Source: Nioella sp965215655
Lineage (GTDB): Bacteria; Pseudomonadota; Alphaproteobacteria; Rhodobacterales; Rhodobacteraceae
DNA: 64,000 nt
Assembly (NCBI RefSeq): GCF_965215655.1
Contig: NZ_OZ244111.1
Span: 1-64,000, forward strand
Direction: 5' to 3'
Shown: piece by piece, positions 1 to 10,032 of the stretch
How positions within the stretch are numbered: position 1 is the first letter of the stretch
Layout of the letters: every line of letters begins with the position of its first letter
Program-made: the position numbers and the translations under genes
The notes under the pieces: generated by a model
The model's database searches: none
Seen by the model: only the letters and a program-made list of their open reading frames with translations
Told to the model about the DNA's origin: nothing

Positions 1-319
1 ATTTGCCCGCCGCGCGCGCAATCGCGGGCTGGTCGCCGTGTTTCAGGCGCAGAACCATCTTTCGCCCGTTGCCGGAATATGTGAAGACAGCGCGCCCCTT
101 GTCCCAGGGCCGCGCGATTGTCATGCAGTCATCGCAGCGCAGACCCGGTTCCGGGTCAGATCCGGGCAGGGGCGTGCCGCATTGGTCGCAGGAAGGGCCG
201 GTAATGAAGGGCGTATCGCTCCAGCAATTTGCACACAGGCCGAACTCCGTCTCGACCGGCGCACCGCAACAGACGCAATCGGGCGGAAACACCGCATTCA
301 CAGCCGTTTGCAATTTCAT
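1..319 (-). CDS. ComF family protein, 5' part (runs off the left edge)
   Basis: Amino-terminal 106 codons of a ComF-like protein; the rest lies outside the window. The translation begins MKLQTAVNAVFPPDCVCCGA and shows four CxxC-type pairs (CVCC, CANC, CDQC, CDDC) in the first 70 residues. This is the double zinc ribbon that precedes the phosphoribosyltransferase domain in ComF/GntX proteins. ComF is linked to DNA uptake in naturally competent bacteria, but its biochemical role in alphaproteobacteria is not established. The ATG at 319 follows a GGGGGCCGGG stretch. It is divergent from the methyltransferase gene, with 24 bp between starts. Family assignment is fairly secure; function is not. 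Confidence 0.85.
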   Translation of the reverse strand, partial: MKLQTAVNAVFPPDCVCCGAPVETEFGLCANCWSDTPFITGPSCDQCGTPLPGSDPEPGLRCDDCMTIARPWDKGRAVFTYSGNGRKMVLRLKHGDQPAIARAAGK

Positions 320-343
320 CCCGGCCCCCTAGGTTGCTGCGAC

Positions 344-1216
344 ATGACCGCCAAGACTGACATGACCCGGCCCAAGCTGATTGATCAAGAGGCCTTGACC
401 CACCACCGCGCCCGCGCGCGGCTGGATCGGGCGGGTTTTCTGCATGACGAGGCGCGGTTCGAGCTTCAGGAAAGACTGCTCGACGTTAACAGGACGTTTA
501 CATCGCCAGCGATCGTGACATCTTTTCCGGACCAGTGGGCTGATTTCCTGCCCGATGCGGTCATTGTGCCGGATGAAGATGTTCTGGCGCTCGACCCCGG
601 CGCGCACGATCTTGTGTGCCATGTACTGGGCCTGCATTGGGCCGAAGACCCAGTAGGGCAACTGGTGCAATGCCGCCGCGCCCTGCGGCCCGACGGTCTG
701 CTGATGGTCGCGATGCTGGGGGGCGAGACCCTGCACGAGCTGCGCGCCGCATTGGCGCAGGCCGAAAGCGAGGTCATGGGCGGGCTGTCCCCGCGCGTTG
801 CGCCGATGGGGGAAATCCGCGACCTTGGCGGGCTTCTGGGCAGGGCTGGCCTGTCGCTGCCCGTGGCGGATCGGCTGCCGCAGCGGGTGACCTATCAGAC
901 CATGTTCCACCTGATGCGCGATTTGCGGGATATGGGCGAGACGAATGCACTCGCCGCGCGCCACAAGGCCACCCCGCCCCGCGCGCTCTTCGCCCGCGCC
1001 GCGCAGATCTACGCGGAACGCTATCCGGCGGAAGATGGCCGCATAACCGCGACATTTGAACTGGTGTTCCTGACGGGCTGGAGCCCGCATGACAGCCAGC
1101 AGAAACCGCTTCGCCCCGGATCCGCCGCCGCGCGGTTGGCTGAGGCGCTGGACACAACCGAATTCGATGAAACCGCCCGCCCCGTGCCGGCACCCAACAC
1201 AAGAGGCCAGGAATGA
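344..1216 (+). CDS. SAM-dependent methyltransferase (BioC/NDUFAF5-like)
   Basis: A 290-aa protein with a class I methyltransferase layout. The acidic end of strand 2/3 is followed by a HDLVCHVLGLHWAEDPVG segment and then a LRPDGLLMVAMLGGETLHEL segment. These resemble the BioC and mitochondrial NDUFAF5 (C20orf7) group, where the conserved LHW/NDLP region precedes the substrate loop. The open frame extends upstream to position 38, but that part lies over the comF start, so I chose the ATG at 344; an ATG at 362 is also possible. Its stop overlaps the hemH start by 4 bp (ATGA), so the two are probably cotranscribed. The substrate is unknown: a complex I hydroxylation/assembly role or malonyl-ACP methylation are family possibilities. 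Confidence 0.8.
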   Translation: MTAKTDMTRPKLIDQEALTHHRARARLDRAGFLHDEARFELQERLLDVNRTFTSPAIVTSFPDQWADFLPDAVIVPDEDVLALDPGAHDLVCHVLGLHWAEDPVGQLVQCRRALRPDGLLMVAMLGGETLHELRAALAQAESEVMGGLSPRVAPMGEIRDLGGLLGRAGLSLPVADRLPQRVTYQTMFHLMRDLRDMGETNALAARHKATPPRALFARAAQIYAERYPAEDGRITATFELVFLTGWSPHDSQQKPLRPGSAAARLAEALDTTEFDETARPVPAPNTRGQE

Positions 1217-2253
1217 CCCACGCTCTGCCGCACGCCCCCGCTGATCATCCCCCCGTCAAGTTCGGGAAGATCGGCGTTCTGCTCGCCAATCTCGGCACGC
1301 CCGACGATTACACCTATTGGCCGATGCGCCGCTATCTGAACGAGTTTCTGTCGGATCAACGGGTCATCGACTACCCGGCGTGGAAATGGCAACCGATTCT
1401 GCAGGCGATCATCCTGACCAAACGGCCCTTCAGTTCCGGCGCGGCCTACAAGTCGATCTGGAACCATGACAAGGGCGAAAGCCCGCTGATGACGATCACC
1501 AAGGACCAGACCGCCAAGATGGCCGCCGAGATGCAGGAACGGCACGGCGACACCGTGATGGTTGATTTCTGCATGCGCTACGGCAACCCGTCGACCAAGT
1601 CCAAGGTGCGGGCGATGGTCGAGGCGGGATGTGACAAGATCCTGTTCGTGCCGCTCTACCCGCAATATGCAGGCGCGACCTCGGCCACGGCAAATGACCA
1701 GTTCTTCCGCGCGCTGATGGAGGAAGCGTGGCAGCCCTCGGTCCGCACCCTGCCCGCCTATTTTAATCATCCGTCCTACGTGGATGCGCTGGCCGGGTCA
1801 GTGGAACGGGCCTATGCCGCCATGGAAACCAAGCCGGATATCCTGGTCGCGTCCTACCACGGGATGCCGGAACGCTACCTGATGCAGGGTGACCCCTACC
1901 ATTGCCAGTGCCAGAAGACGACGCGCCTGCTGCGCGAACGGCTTGGCTGGGACAAGAGCCAGATCGTCACCACCTTCCAGTCGAAGTTCGGCCCCGAGGA
2001 ATGGCTGAAGCCCTACACGGTCGAGGAAGTCGCGCGGCTTGCCGAGGCAGGAAAGAAGCGGATCGCTGTCATCGCGCCTGCCTTCAGCGCCGACTGCATC
2101 GAAACGCTGGAAGAGATCAACGAAGAGATCAAGGAAAGCTTCGAAGAGGCGGGCGGGGAAGAGTTTACCTATATTCCATGTCTGAACGACGAAGACGCGC
2201 ATATCAGCGCGCTTGCAGACGTGATCGACGTAAACCTGTCTGGCTGGGTCTAA
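1213..2253 (+). CDS. hemH: Ferrochelatase
   Basis: Catalyses insertion of ferrous iron into protoporphyrin IX, the last step of protoheme synthesis, at the cytoplasmic face of the membrane. The 346-aa length is normal for bacterial HemH. Family motifs are clear: IGVLLANLGTPD near the start, CMRYGNPS, VPLYPQYAGATSA, the active-site histidine in SYHGMPERY (about H216) and the glutamate in APAFSADCIETLEE (about E297). The start overlaps the upstream methyltransferase stop by 4 bp, so translation is probably coupled. Its stop codon overlaps the end of a small convergent gene. Confidence 0.97.
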   Translation: MTHALPHAPADHPPVKFGKIGVLLANLGTPDDYTYWPMRRYLNEFLSDQRVIDYPAWKWQPILQAIILTKRPFSSGAAYKSIWNHDKGESPLMTITKDQTAKMAAEMQERHGDTVMVDFCMRYGNPSTKSKVRAMVEAGCDKILFVPLYPQYAGATSATANDQFFRALMEEAWQPSVRTLPAYFNHPSYVDALAGSVERAYAAMETKPDILVASYHGMPERYLMQGDPYHCQCQKTTRLLRERLGWDKSQIVTTFQSKFGPEEWLKPYTVEEVARLAEAGKKRIAVIAPAFSADCIETLEEINEEIKESFEEAGGEEFTYIPCLNDEDAHISALADVIDVNLSGWV

Positions 2254-2381
2254 GCGGCGACAACCGGGGGGCCGGCAAATTCGGTCTGGCCGACCCGTAC
2301 GACGATGAACCCGTTGGTGAGCGTCTTCACGAAAGTGCCTTGCACGGAAACGCAGGAACCGAGAATGATAGTCTTGATCAT
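2250..2381 (-). CDS. Small conserved-looking hypothetical protein, 43 aa
   Basis: A short frame reading MIKTIILGSCVSVQGTFVKT and ending GQTEFAGPPVVAA. It starts at an ATG preceded by GGAAGAG at suitable spacing. Its stop (TAG, 2250-2252) overlaps the hemH stop codon on the other strand, leaving the two genes convergent with no spacer. The protein is mildly hydrophobic at its amino end, has one Cys, and shows an alternating V/I pattern that fits a small beta-rich fold. I believe similar peptides occur near hemH in other roseobacters, but this is from memory and untested. No function can be assigned. Confidence 0.6.
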   Translation of the reverse strand: MIKTIILGSCVSVQGTFVKTLTNGFIVVRVGQTEFAGPPVVAA

Positions 2382-2487
2382 GTTTCTCTTCCGAAGCTGA
2401 ACAAGCCTGAGAGTTTAGGCATCCTTGACAGCATGTCACCACTGGAAAGGCTATCCTTGCGGATACTTCGCAGGCGCAAACGGCCAC

Positions 2488-2886
2488 TCAGAGCCAATCG
2501 CGCAGGATCGGGATGAGGGGAATGTCTGCTGGAGGCATCGGGTAATCCCGCAATTGAGCCGCCCGGACCCAGGACAATTGCTGCCCTTCCTGCGCAGTAA
2601 CGATGCCCTGCCATTTGCGGCAGGCAAAGAGCGGCATTAGCAGGTGGAAATCGTCATATGTGTGGCTGGCGAAGGTCAGGGGGGCAAGGCAGCTTTCCCA
2701 GGTGTCGATGCCCAGTTCCTCGTGCAGCTCGCGGATCAGCGCGGCCTCGGGCGTTTCACCCGGTTCGACCTTGCCGCCCGGAAACTCCCACAAACCCGCC
2801 ATCGACTTGCCCTCGGGGCGCTGTGCCAGCAGCACGCGCCCGTCTGGGTCGATCAGCGCAACGGCGGAAACCAGAACGGTTTTCAC
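2488..2886 (-). CDS. mutT: Nudix hydrolase, MutT type (8-oxo-dGTP diphosphatase)
   Basis: A 132-aa protein with a complete Nudix box at residues 38-60 (GGKVEPGETPEAALIRELHE, then ELGI), matching GX5EX7REUXEEXGU. The LLAQRPEGKSMAGLWEFPGG stretch before it is typical of MutT enzymes, which hydrolyse 8-oxo-dGTP to the monophosphate and stop A:T to C:G transversions. The ATG overlaps the argJ stop by 4 bp, giving an argJ-mutT operon; in several alphaproteobacteria mutT follows argJ. Other Nudix substrates cannot be excluded, but length and motif context favour MutT. Confidence 0.9.
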   Translation of the reverse strand: MKTVLVSAVALIDPDGRVLLAQRPEGKSMAGLWEFPGGKVEPGETPEAALIRELHEELGIDTWESCLAPLTFASHTYDDFHLLMPLFACRKWQGIVTAQEGQQLSWVRAAQLRDYPMPPADIPLIPILRDWL

Positions 2887-4271
2887 GACCGGTAATCCGC
2901 GTTGATGGTGATGTATTGATGGGTCAGGTCGCAGGTCCAGACCGTGGCCTCGCCGCTGCCAAGACCCATATCCACAGCAACGACCAGTTCTTCCTGCTTC
3001 ATGTAAGCGGCGCCCGCCTCTTCCGTGTAGCTTTCCGCGACCCAGCCTTTCTCGGCCACGAGGATGTCGCCAAAACGGATGTTCAACAGGTCCCTGTCAG
3101 CGGCAGCCCCCGACTTGCCCACGGCCATGACGATGCGCCCCCAGTTCGGATCTTCACCCGCAATGGCGGTTTTCACCAGTGGGGAATTGGCAATCGCGCG
3201 GGCCACCTTGTCGGCGTCGCGGGCGGTTTTCGCGCCGGTCACGCGAACCTCGACCAGTTTCGTCGCGCCCTCGCCATCGCGCACGATCTGCAACGCGAGA
3301 TCCTGCAGCACCTCGGTCAGACCAGAGGCGAAGGCACGGCCCGCCTCGGTTCGGGAAGAGGTAATCGGATGGTTCCCAGCCATGCCGGTGGCCGCGACCA
3401 GCACTGTGTCAGAGGTCGAGGTGTCACTGTCGACGGTCACCGCGTTGAAGCTGACATTCGTGCCGGATTTCAGCATCGCCTGAAGAGCGGGCTGCGTCAC
3501 GGCGGCATCGGTAAAGACATATCCCAGCATCGTCGCCATATCCGGCGCGATCATGCCCGAACCCTTGGCGAAACCGGCAATCGTCACGGCCTGGCCATCC
3601 AGATCCACCTGACGCACTGCGCCTTTGGGGAAGGTGTCGGTCGTCATGATGGCGCGGGCGGCGTCTTCCCAGTTGCCTTCGGCCAGCCCGTCGCGCAGGT
3701 CCGTCAGCGCATGGGTGATCTTTTCGGGTGGCAAAGGTTGCCCGATCACGCCGGTGGAGGATGAAAACACATGCCCTTTCGGCAGGTTCATCAGCTGCGC
3801 CAGCGATCCGGTGACCTCGTCCACGGTCTGCTGCCCGGCATGGCCAGTGAAGGCGTTAGAATTGCCCGCGTTGACGATGAAGGCAAAGCCCTTGGCCGCG
3901 CCGGGTTTCAGCGCCGCAAGCTTGGCCTCACAGTCCAGCACCGGGGCAGACCGGGTGGACGACTTGGTAAATACGCCTGCAATCGTGCTGCCGGGCGCAA
4001 GTTCCGCCAGCATCACGTCCTTGCGACCCTTGTATTTCACGCCAGCGGCAACAGCCGACAGGCGCAGCCCCTCGATGGGGGGGATGGACGGGAACCCGTC
4101 CTTCGGCGCCAGCGGGGAAATCGCAGGCGCCGGGGTAGCAGCGGGCGAGCTGGCCTCGGCGCCGTCACGCTCTTGCTTGAGCTTCTTGCGCAGTTTGTTC
4201 AGCTTGCGTTTCAGCTCGGCCACCTCTCCGGTTGCCTTGCCGTGTTTCGCCTTCTTGTCTTTCTTGGCCAT
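2883..4271 (-). CDS. argJ: Bifunctional glutamate N-acetyltransferase/amino-acid acetyltransferase (ArgJ)
   Basis: Arginine biosynthesis: transfers acetyl from N-acetylornithine to glutamate, and may use acetyl-CoA. The precursor self-cleaves before the Thr of the MATML motif, here between A246 and T247. Other family signatures are NAGNSNAFTG (residues 134-143), SSTGVIGQPLP and KGSGMIAPDMATMLGY. The ATG at 4271 has AAGGGG upstream. At 462 aa it is about 50 residues longer than usual ArgJ. The extra part is a lysine-rich amino terminus (residues 1-38, 13 Lys) predicted to be helical or coiled coil, followed by an Ala/Pro linker. It lies 19 bp downstream of the parvulin gene. Confidence 0.95.
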   Translation of the reverse strand: MAKKDKKAKHGKATGEVAELKRKLNKLRKKLKQERDGAEASSPAATPAPAISPLAPKDGFPSIPPIEGLRLSAVAAGVKYKGRKDVMLAELAPGSTIAGVFTKSSTRSAPVLDCEAKLAALKPGAAKGFAFIVNAGNSNAFTGHAGQQTVDEVTGSLAQLMNLPKGHVFSSSTGVIGQPLPPEKITHALTDLRDGLAEGNWEDAARAIMTTDTFPKGAVRQVDLDGQAVTIAGFAKGSGMIAPDMATMLGYVFTDAAVTQPALQAMLKSGTNVSFNAVTVDSDTSTSDTVLVAATGMAGNHPITSSRTEAGRAFASGLTEVLQDLALQIVRDGEGATKLVEVRVTGAKTARDADKVARAIANSPLVKTAIAGEDPNWGRIVMAVGKSGAAADRDLLNIRFGDILVAEKGWVAESYTEEAGAAYMKQEELVVAVDMGLGSGEATVWTCDLTHQYITINADYRS

Positions 4272-4290
4272 GCCCGCCCCTTGTGGCAAA

Positions 4291-5124
4291 TCAGTTGTCC
4301 AGCAGATCGAGATTGCGGATCAGAGCCGGGTCAATGTCAAGCTCCGGACGGTCGATTTCGGCCGCTGCGGTCAGGGATTCGATATGCGCATCGACGCGGG
4401 CCTGACGCAGACCCTCTTCCAGCTGCTCGCGCACCTCTTCCAGCGCCGGGGCGGCCTGGTCGCGGCTGTCATTCAGGATGACGACGTGCCAGCCGAAGCG
4501 GGTTTCAACGGGGGGCGAAACCTCACCCACTTCCAGCGCGAACACGGCCTCTTCGAAGGAGGGCACCATCATGCCTGCGGTGAACCAGCCAAGCTGCCCG
4601 CCATTCGGGCCAGATGGGCCAGTGGAATGTTCGCGCGCCAGTTCCGCGAAATCCGCGCCGCCTTCCAGTTCCTCGACCAGAGCCTGCGCCTCTTCCTGGG
4701 TTTCCACCAGGATGTGCGAGGCATTGTATTCGGTGACGGCCTCCATCTCGCCAAACTCGGCGTCATAGGCGGCCTGCAATTCTTCTGCCGGAATCTCGGC
4801 CAAGGCGATCTCGTCCAGCGTCAGGGCCGCGACATAGGCGCGTTCTTCGTTCTCCAGCCCAAGGCGCATGGCGGCGGACAGGTCGTCCCGCGCGGCGGTG
4901 GCCACGATCTCCTGCTGCACCAGCTGTTCCAGAATGCCGGTCAGCAACACGTCATCGGGCAGCGCCTGATACTGTTCGGGCAGTTGCGAATGCGCCACGA
5001 TGATATGGCCAAGGGTGATGTCCTGACCATTGATCGTTGCAAGCACGGTGTCCGCATCTTGCGCCATGGCGGGTGTGATCATAAGCGCGGACAGGGCCGC
5101 GCCGGCAAGAATTCGTTTCGTCAT
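4291..5124 (-). CDS. Exported parvulin-type peptidyl-prolyl cis-trans isomerase
   Basis: A 277-aa periplasmic folding factor. An amino-terminal signal peptide (MTKRILAGAALSALMITPAMA) gives likely cleavage before QDADT. A SurA/PrsA-like helical region follows, and a PpiC rotamase domain spans about residues 133-220 (ASHILVETQEEA, FAELAREHSTGPSGPNGGQLGWF, GWHVVILND). These enzymes isomerise Xaa-Pro bonds in exported proteins. The frame extends to 5202, but the ATG at 5124 has a GGAAAC ribosome-binding site at proper spacing and places the signal peptide at the very start. It is divergent from secA, so secretion and periplasmic folding genes share this intergenic region, and it is probably cotranscribed with argJ. 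Confidence 0.9.
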   Translation of the reverse strand: MTKRILAGAALSALMITPAMAQDADTVLATINGQDITLGHIIVAHSQLPEQYQALPDDVLLTGILEQLVQQEIVATAARDDLSAAMRLGLENEERAYVAALTLDEIALAEIPAEELQAAYDAEFGEMEAVTEYNASHILVETQEEAQALVEELEGGADFAELAREHSTGPSGPNGGQLGWFTAGMMVPSFEEAVFALEVGEVSPPVETRFGWHVVILNDSRDQAAPALEEVREQLEEGLRQARVDAHIESLTAAAEIDRPELDIDPALIRNLDLLDN

Positions 5125-5340
5125 TGAAGAGTTTCCCATGTTGGTTGGCCGCGAAGGACTCCCGGCCGCGTTGACACATTTCCGACAGCCCCTTATGTCC
5201 AACTCTGGTTTGGCATTGGGGCCCGGCCTGACTTGGTGGTCGTTTTAGACGCCCGCAAGGTGCCGGACAACCCGATGCCCAAAGGTTTGGCAGATTGCAG
5301 CCGCAACACGCGGCGTGACGGCGCGGAAGGCGATAAACAT

Positions 5341-8058
<2,718 letters not shown>

Positions 8059-8082
8059 CCGTGGCAAGACGGGCTGGCTGAC

Positions 8083-8901
8083 ATGGCGGAGCTGTTCGAG
8101 CGGACCCGTGGCAGCCTGACCTTCCTGTCGGTCCATCCGGTTCTGGACCAGATGGCGCGCGATATCCTGAACGGGTTGCCGGACGCGGCCTGCGACGGGC
8201 CGCCCACCACGGTCTATTGCGGCGTGCATCAGGAGTTTGGCGGTGAATGGTCCCGCCCCGGGTTCCGAGTCGCAATTCAGACCGAGCAGCTTTTCGAGGC
8301 CGGCGGGGCCGCGCTCTGGCCATCCCGAAAACGGTCCAACCTGCAACGCATCCTCAAGGCCGTGCGCCGGTCGCATCGGGTACTTGACCTGTCGGCCTAT
8401 AATACCGCCTTCTATGACGCAGAACTTGGGCTGCCGAAAAACCGTCGCAAGCTGAGCTTCGGCCCCCATATCTTCCCCGCCACCCCTCACCCCTACACGC
8501 CGCCCACGCGGGACGAGATCCTGTTCTTCGGCTGGACCGGCGGCAAGCGGCGCAAGGGCGTGTTGCAGGGAATCGACCGGTTCAAGGTGACTCGTGCCGA
8601 GGATGGCACCTTCTTCGACGATCTGGATCAGATGATCCGCGCCCACAGCGCCGTTCTGAACATCCATTTCGAGGACGGCATCTATACCGAGGCCCCCCGC
8701 CTGCTCAGCGCCTATGTCTGCGGCACGCCGGTCGTCTCGGAACTGCTCGATCCGGGGTTCAAGGCCGGGCTGCATTACCACCTGCTCGGCTCTGACACGC
8801 CGTTCGATCCGCAGGCGGTGTTCGACGCGTTCTCTGCGCTCGTCACCAGCCGGTTCAGCTTTGCCGCCTATCTGGAAAGCCTGGGCGACCGCAGCACCTG
8901 A
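8083..8901 (+). CDS. Glycosyltransferase-like protein (CgeB/GT1-type C-terminal half)
   Basis: A 272-aa cytosolic protein without signal peptide or membrane segment. The carboxy-terminal part, with VLNIHFEDGIYTEAPRLLSA followed by YVCGTPVVSELLDPG, resembles the donor-sugar binding region of family 1/CgeB-like glycosyltransferases, where a conserved E-PRL-A-CG-PVVS pattern grips the nucleotide sugar. The middle part has ILFFGWTGGKRRKGVLQ, as in the start of a Rossmann half. The amino half is less recognisable. It begins 24 bp after secA on the same strand and may be cotranscribed. Acceptor and product are unknown; the family call is by pattern only. Confidence 0.6.
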   Translation: MAELFERTRGSLTFLSVHPVLDQMARDILNGLPDAACDGPPTTVYCGVHQEFGGEWSRPGFRVAIQTEQLFEAGGAALWPSRKRSNLQRILKAVRRSHRVLDLSAYNTAFYDAELGLPKNRRKLSFGPHIFPATPHPYTPPTRDEILFFGWTGGKRRKGVLQGIDRFKVTRAEDGTFFDDLDQMIRAHSAVLNIHFEDGIYTEAPRLLSAYVCGTPVVSELLDPGFKAGLHYHLLGSDTPFDPQAVFDAFSALVTSRFSFAAYLESLGDRST

Positions 8902-8982
8902 TTCCCCTTCATTTCCCTCGCATCTCCGCAATATCGCCCCAATTGAGCGGGATTGTTTCCAGGTAGTGAGCCGGAGACCGTC

Positions 8983-10011
8983 ATGAATATCTCGCCCCGT
9001 ATTATTGCCATTGCGACCATCGGATTGGGTGCGCTGACCTTTGGTGCGCTGATGACCGAGGCGCGTTCCTCCAACATCCGCCCGCTGAACGTGGAAACCA
9101 TGCGAGAACTGATCCAGGGCCAGGCAAGCGCAGAGCCCGAGGTAACGGTTCTGACATCCGCCAGCACCGGATCAAACGGGGCCAATACCCCGATTGAGAC
9201 CCCGGCCCCGGCCCTTGCCCTGCCCGTGGAGGCACCCGAAGCGCCCGCCTTGCCGCAGCCCCAACGGCTCGCTCAGGCATCGGATGCCACCACCACCGTG
9301 ACCGATCAGGCGCTCAGCCCCTTCGGCCTGCCCTGCGGCCTTTCCGTCAGCACCTCGGCCAGCGAAGGCGCCATCGTGGCGCTCGATATCATGGACCCCT
9401 GCCAGCCCCATTCGCGGGTGATCATCGAACATTCCGGCCTGAACCTGACCGGCCGCACAGATGTGATGGGCCTGTTGACTATGGATGTGCCGGTCTTTGA
9501 AAACCCGGCCTTCTTCACCATCCGCATGCCCGATGGTGCCAGCGACTCCTCGCTCGCCATCGTGCCTGATCTCGACAGCTACTACCGTGTCGGGTTGCAA
9601 TGGAACGAAGATCGCGCGCTGGAACTGCACGCAATGGAATTTGGTGCCACCTATGGCGATCCTGGCCATATCTGGCTGGATCACGCCGGCAGCGTGGATC
9701 GCGCCGTGGCCGGTGAAGGCGGGTTCGTCATGCAGGTGGGCGATGCTGATGTCGACAATCCGATGCTGGCGCAGATCTATTCCTTCCCGCGCGACGCACT
9801 GGATGGAAACGGCAATGTGCGCCTGACCATCGAAGCCCCGGTGACCGAAGCAAATTGCGGGCAGGACACGCTGGCCCGGACCCTGGAACTGGAAGAAGAC
9901 GGGCGCGTTGCGGTCATCGAACTGACCTTCACCCTGCCCGACTGTGACGCTGTGGGTGACTATCTGGTGTTGCAAAATCTGCTGCATGACCTGAGAGTCG
10001 CCTCAAACTGA
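8983..10011 (+). CDS. Conserved hypothetical exported protein
   Basis: A 342-aa protein starting MNISPRIIAIATIGLGALTF, a single hydrophobic helix (about residues 5-24) acting as signal anchor or uncleaved signal peptide. A low-complexity Ala/Pro/Glu linker follows (residues 50-110), then a globular beta-rich domain with several Cys (PCGLSVSTSA, MDPCQPHSR, EANCGQDT, LPDCDAVGD) that could form disulfides in the periplasm. I do not recognise a catalytic motif. The ATG at 8983 is chosen over an in-frame TTG at 8953. The next gene, 21 bp downstream, is also an envelope protein, so the two probably work together at the cell surface. Confidence 0.65.
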   Translation: MNISPRIIAIATIGLGALTFGALMTEARSSNIRPLNVETMRELIQGQASAEPEVTVLTSASTGSNGANTPIETPAPALALPVEAPEAPALPQPQRLAQASDATTTVTDQALSPFGLPCGLSVSTSASEGAIVALDIMDPCQPHSRVIIEHSGLNLTGRTDVMGLLTMDVPVFENPAFFTIRMPDGASDSSLAIVPDLDSYYRVGLQWNEDRALELHAMEFGATYGDPGHIWLDHAGSVDRAVAGEGGFVMQVGDADVDNPMLAQIYSFPRDALDGNGNVRLTIEAPVTEANCGQDTLARTLELEEDGRVAVIELTFTLPDCDAVGDYLVLQNLLHDLRVASN

Positions 10012-10032
10012 TCTTCACCGGCACCACGCTTC

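Noticed and set aside
8953..8982. TTG start 30 bp upstream for the exported protein
   Set aside because: It would place charged residues before the hydrophobic helix; the ATG at 8983 gives a normal signal sequence.
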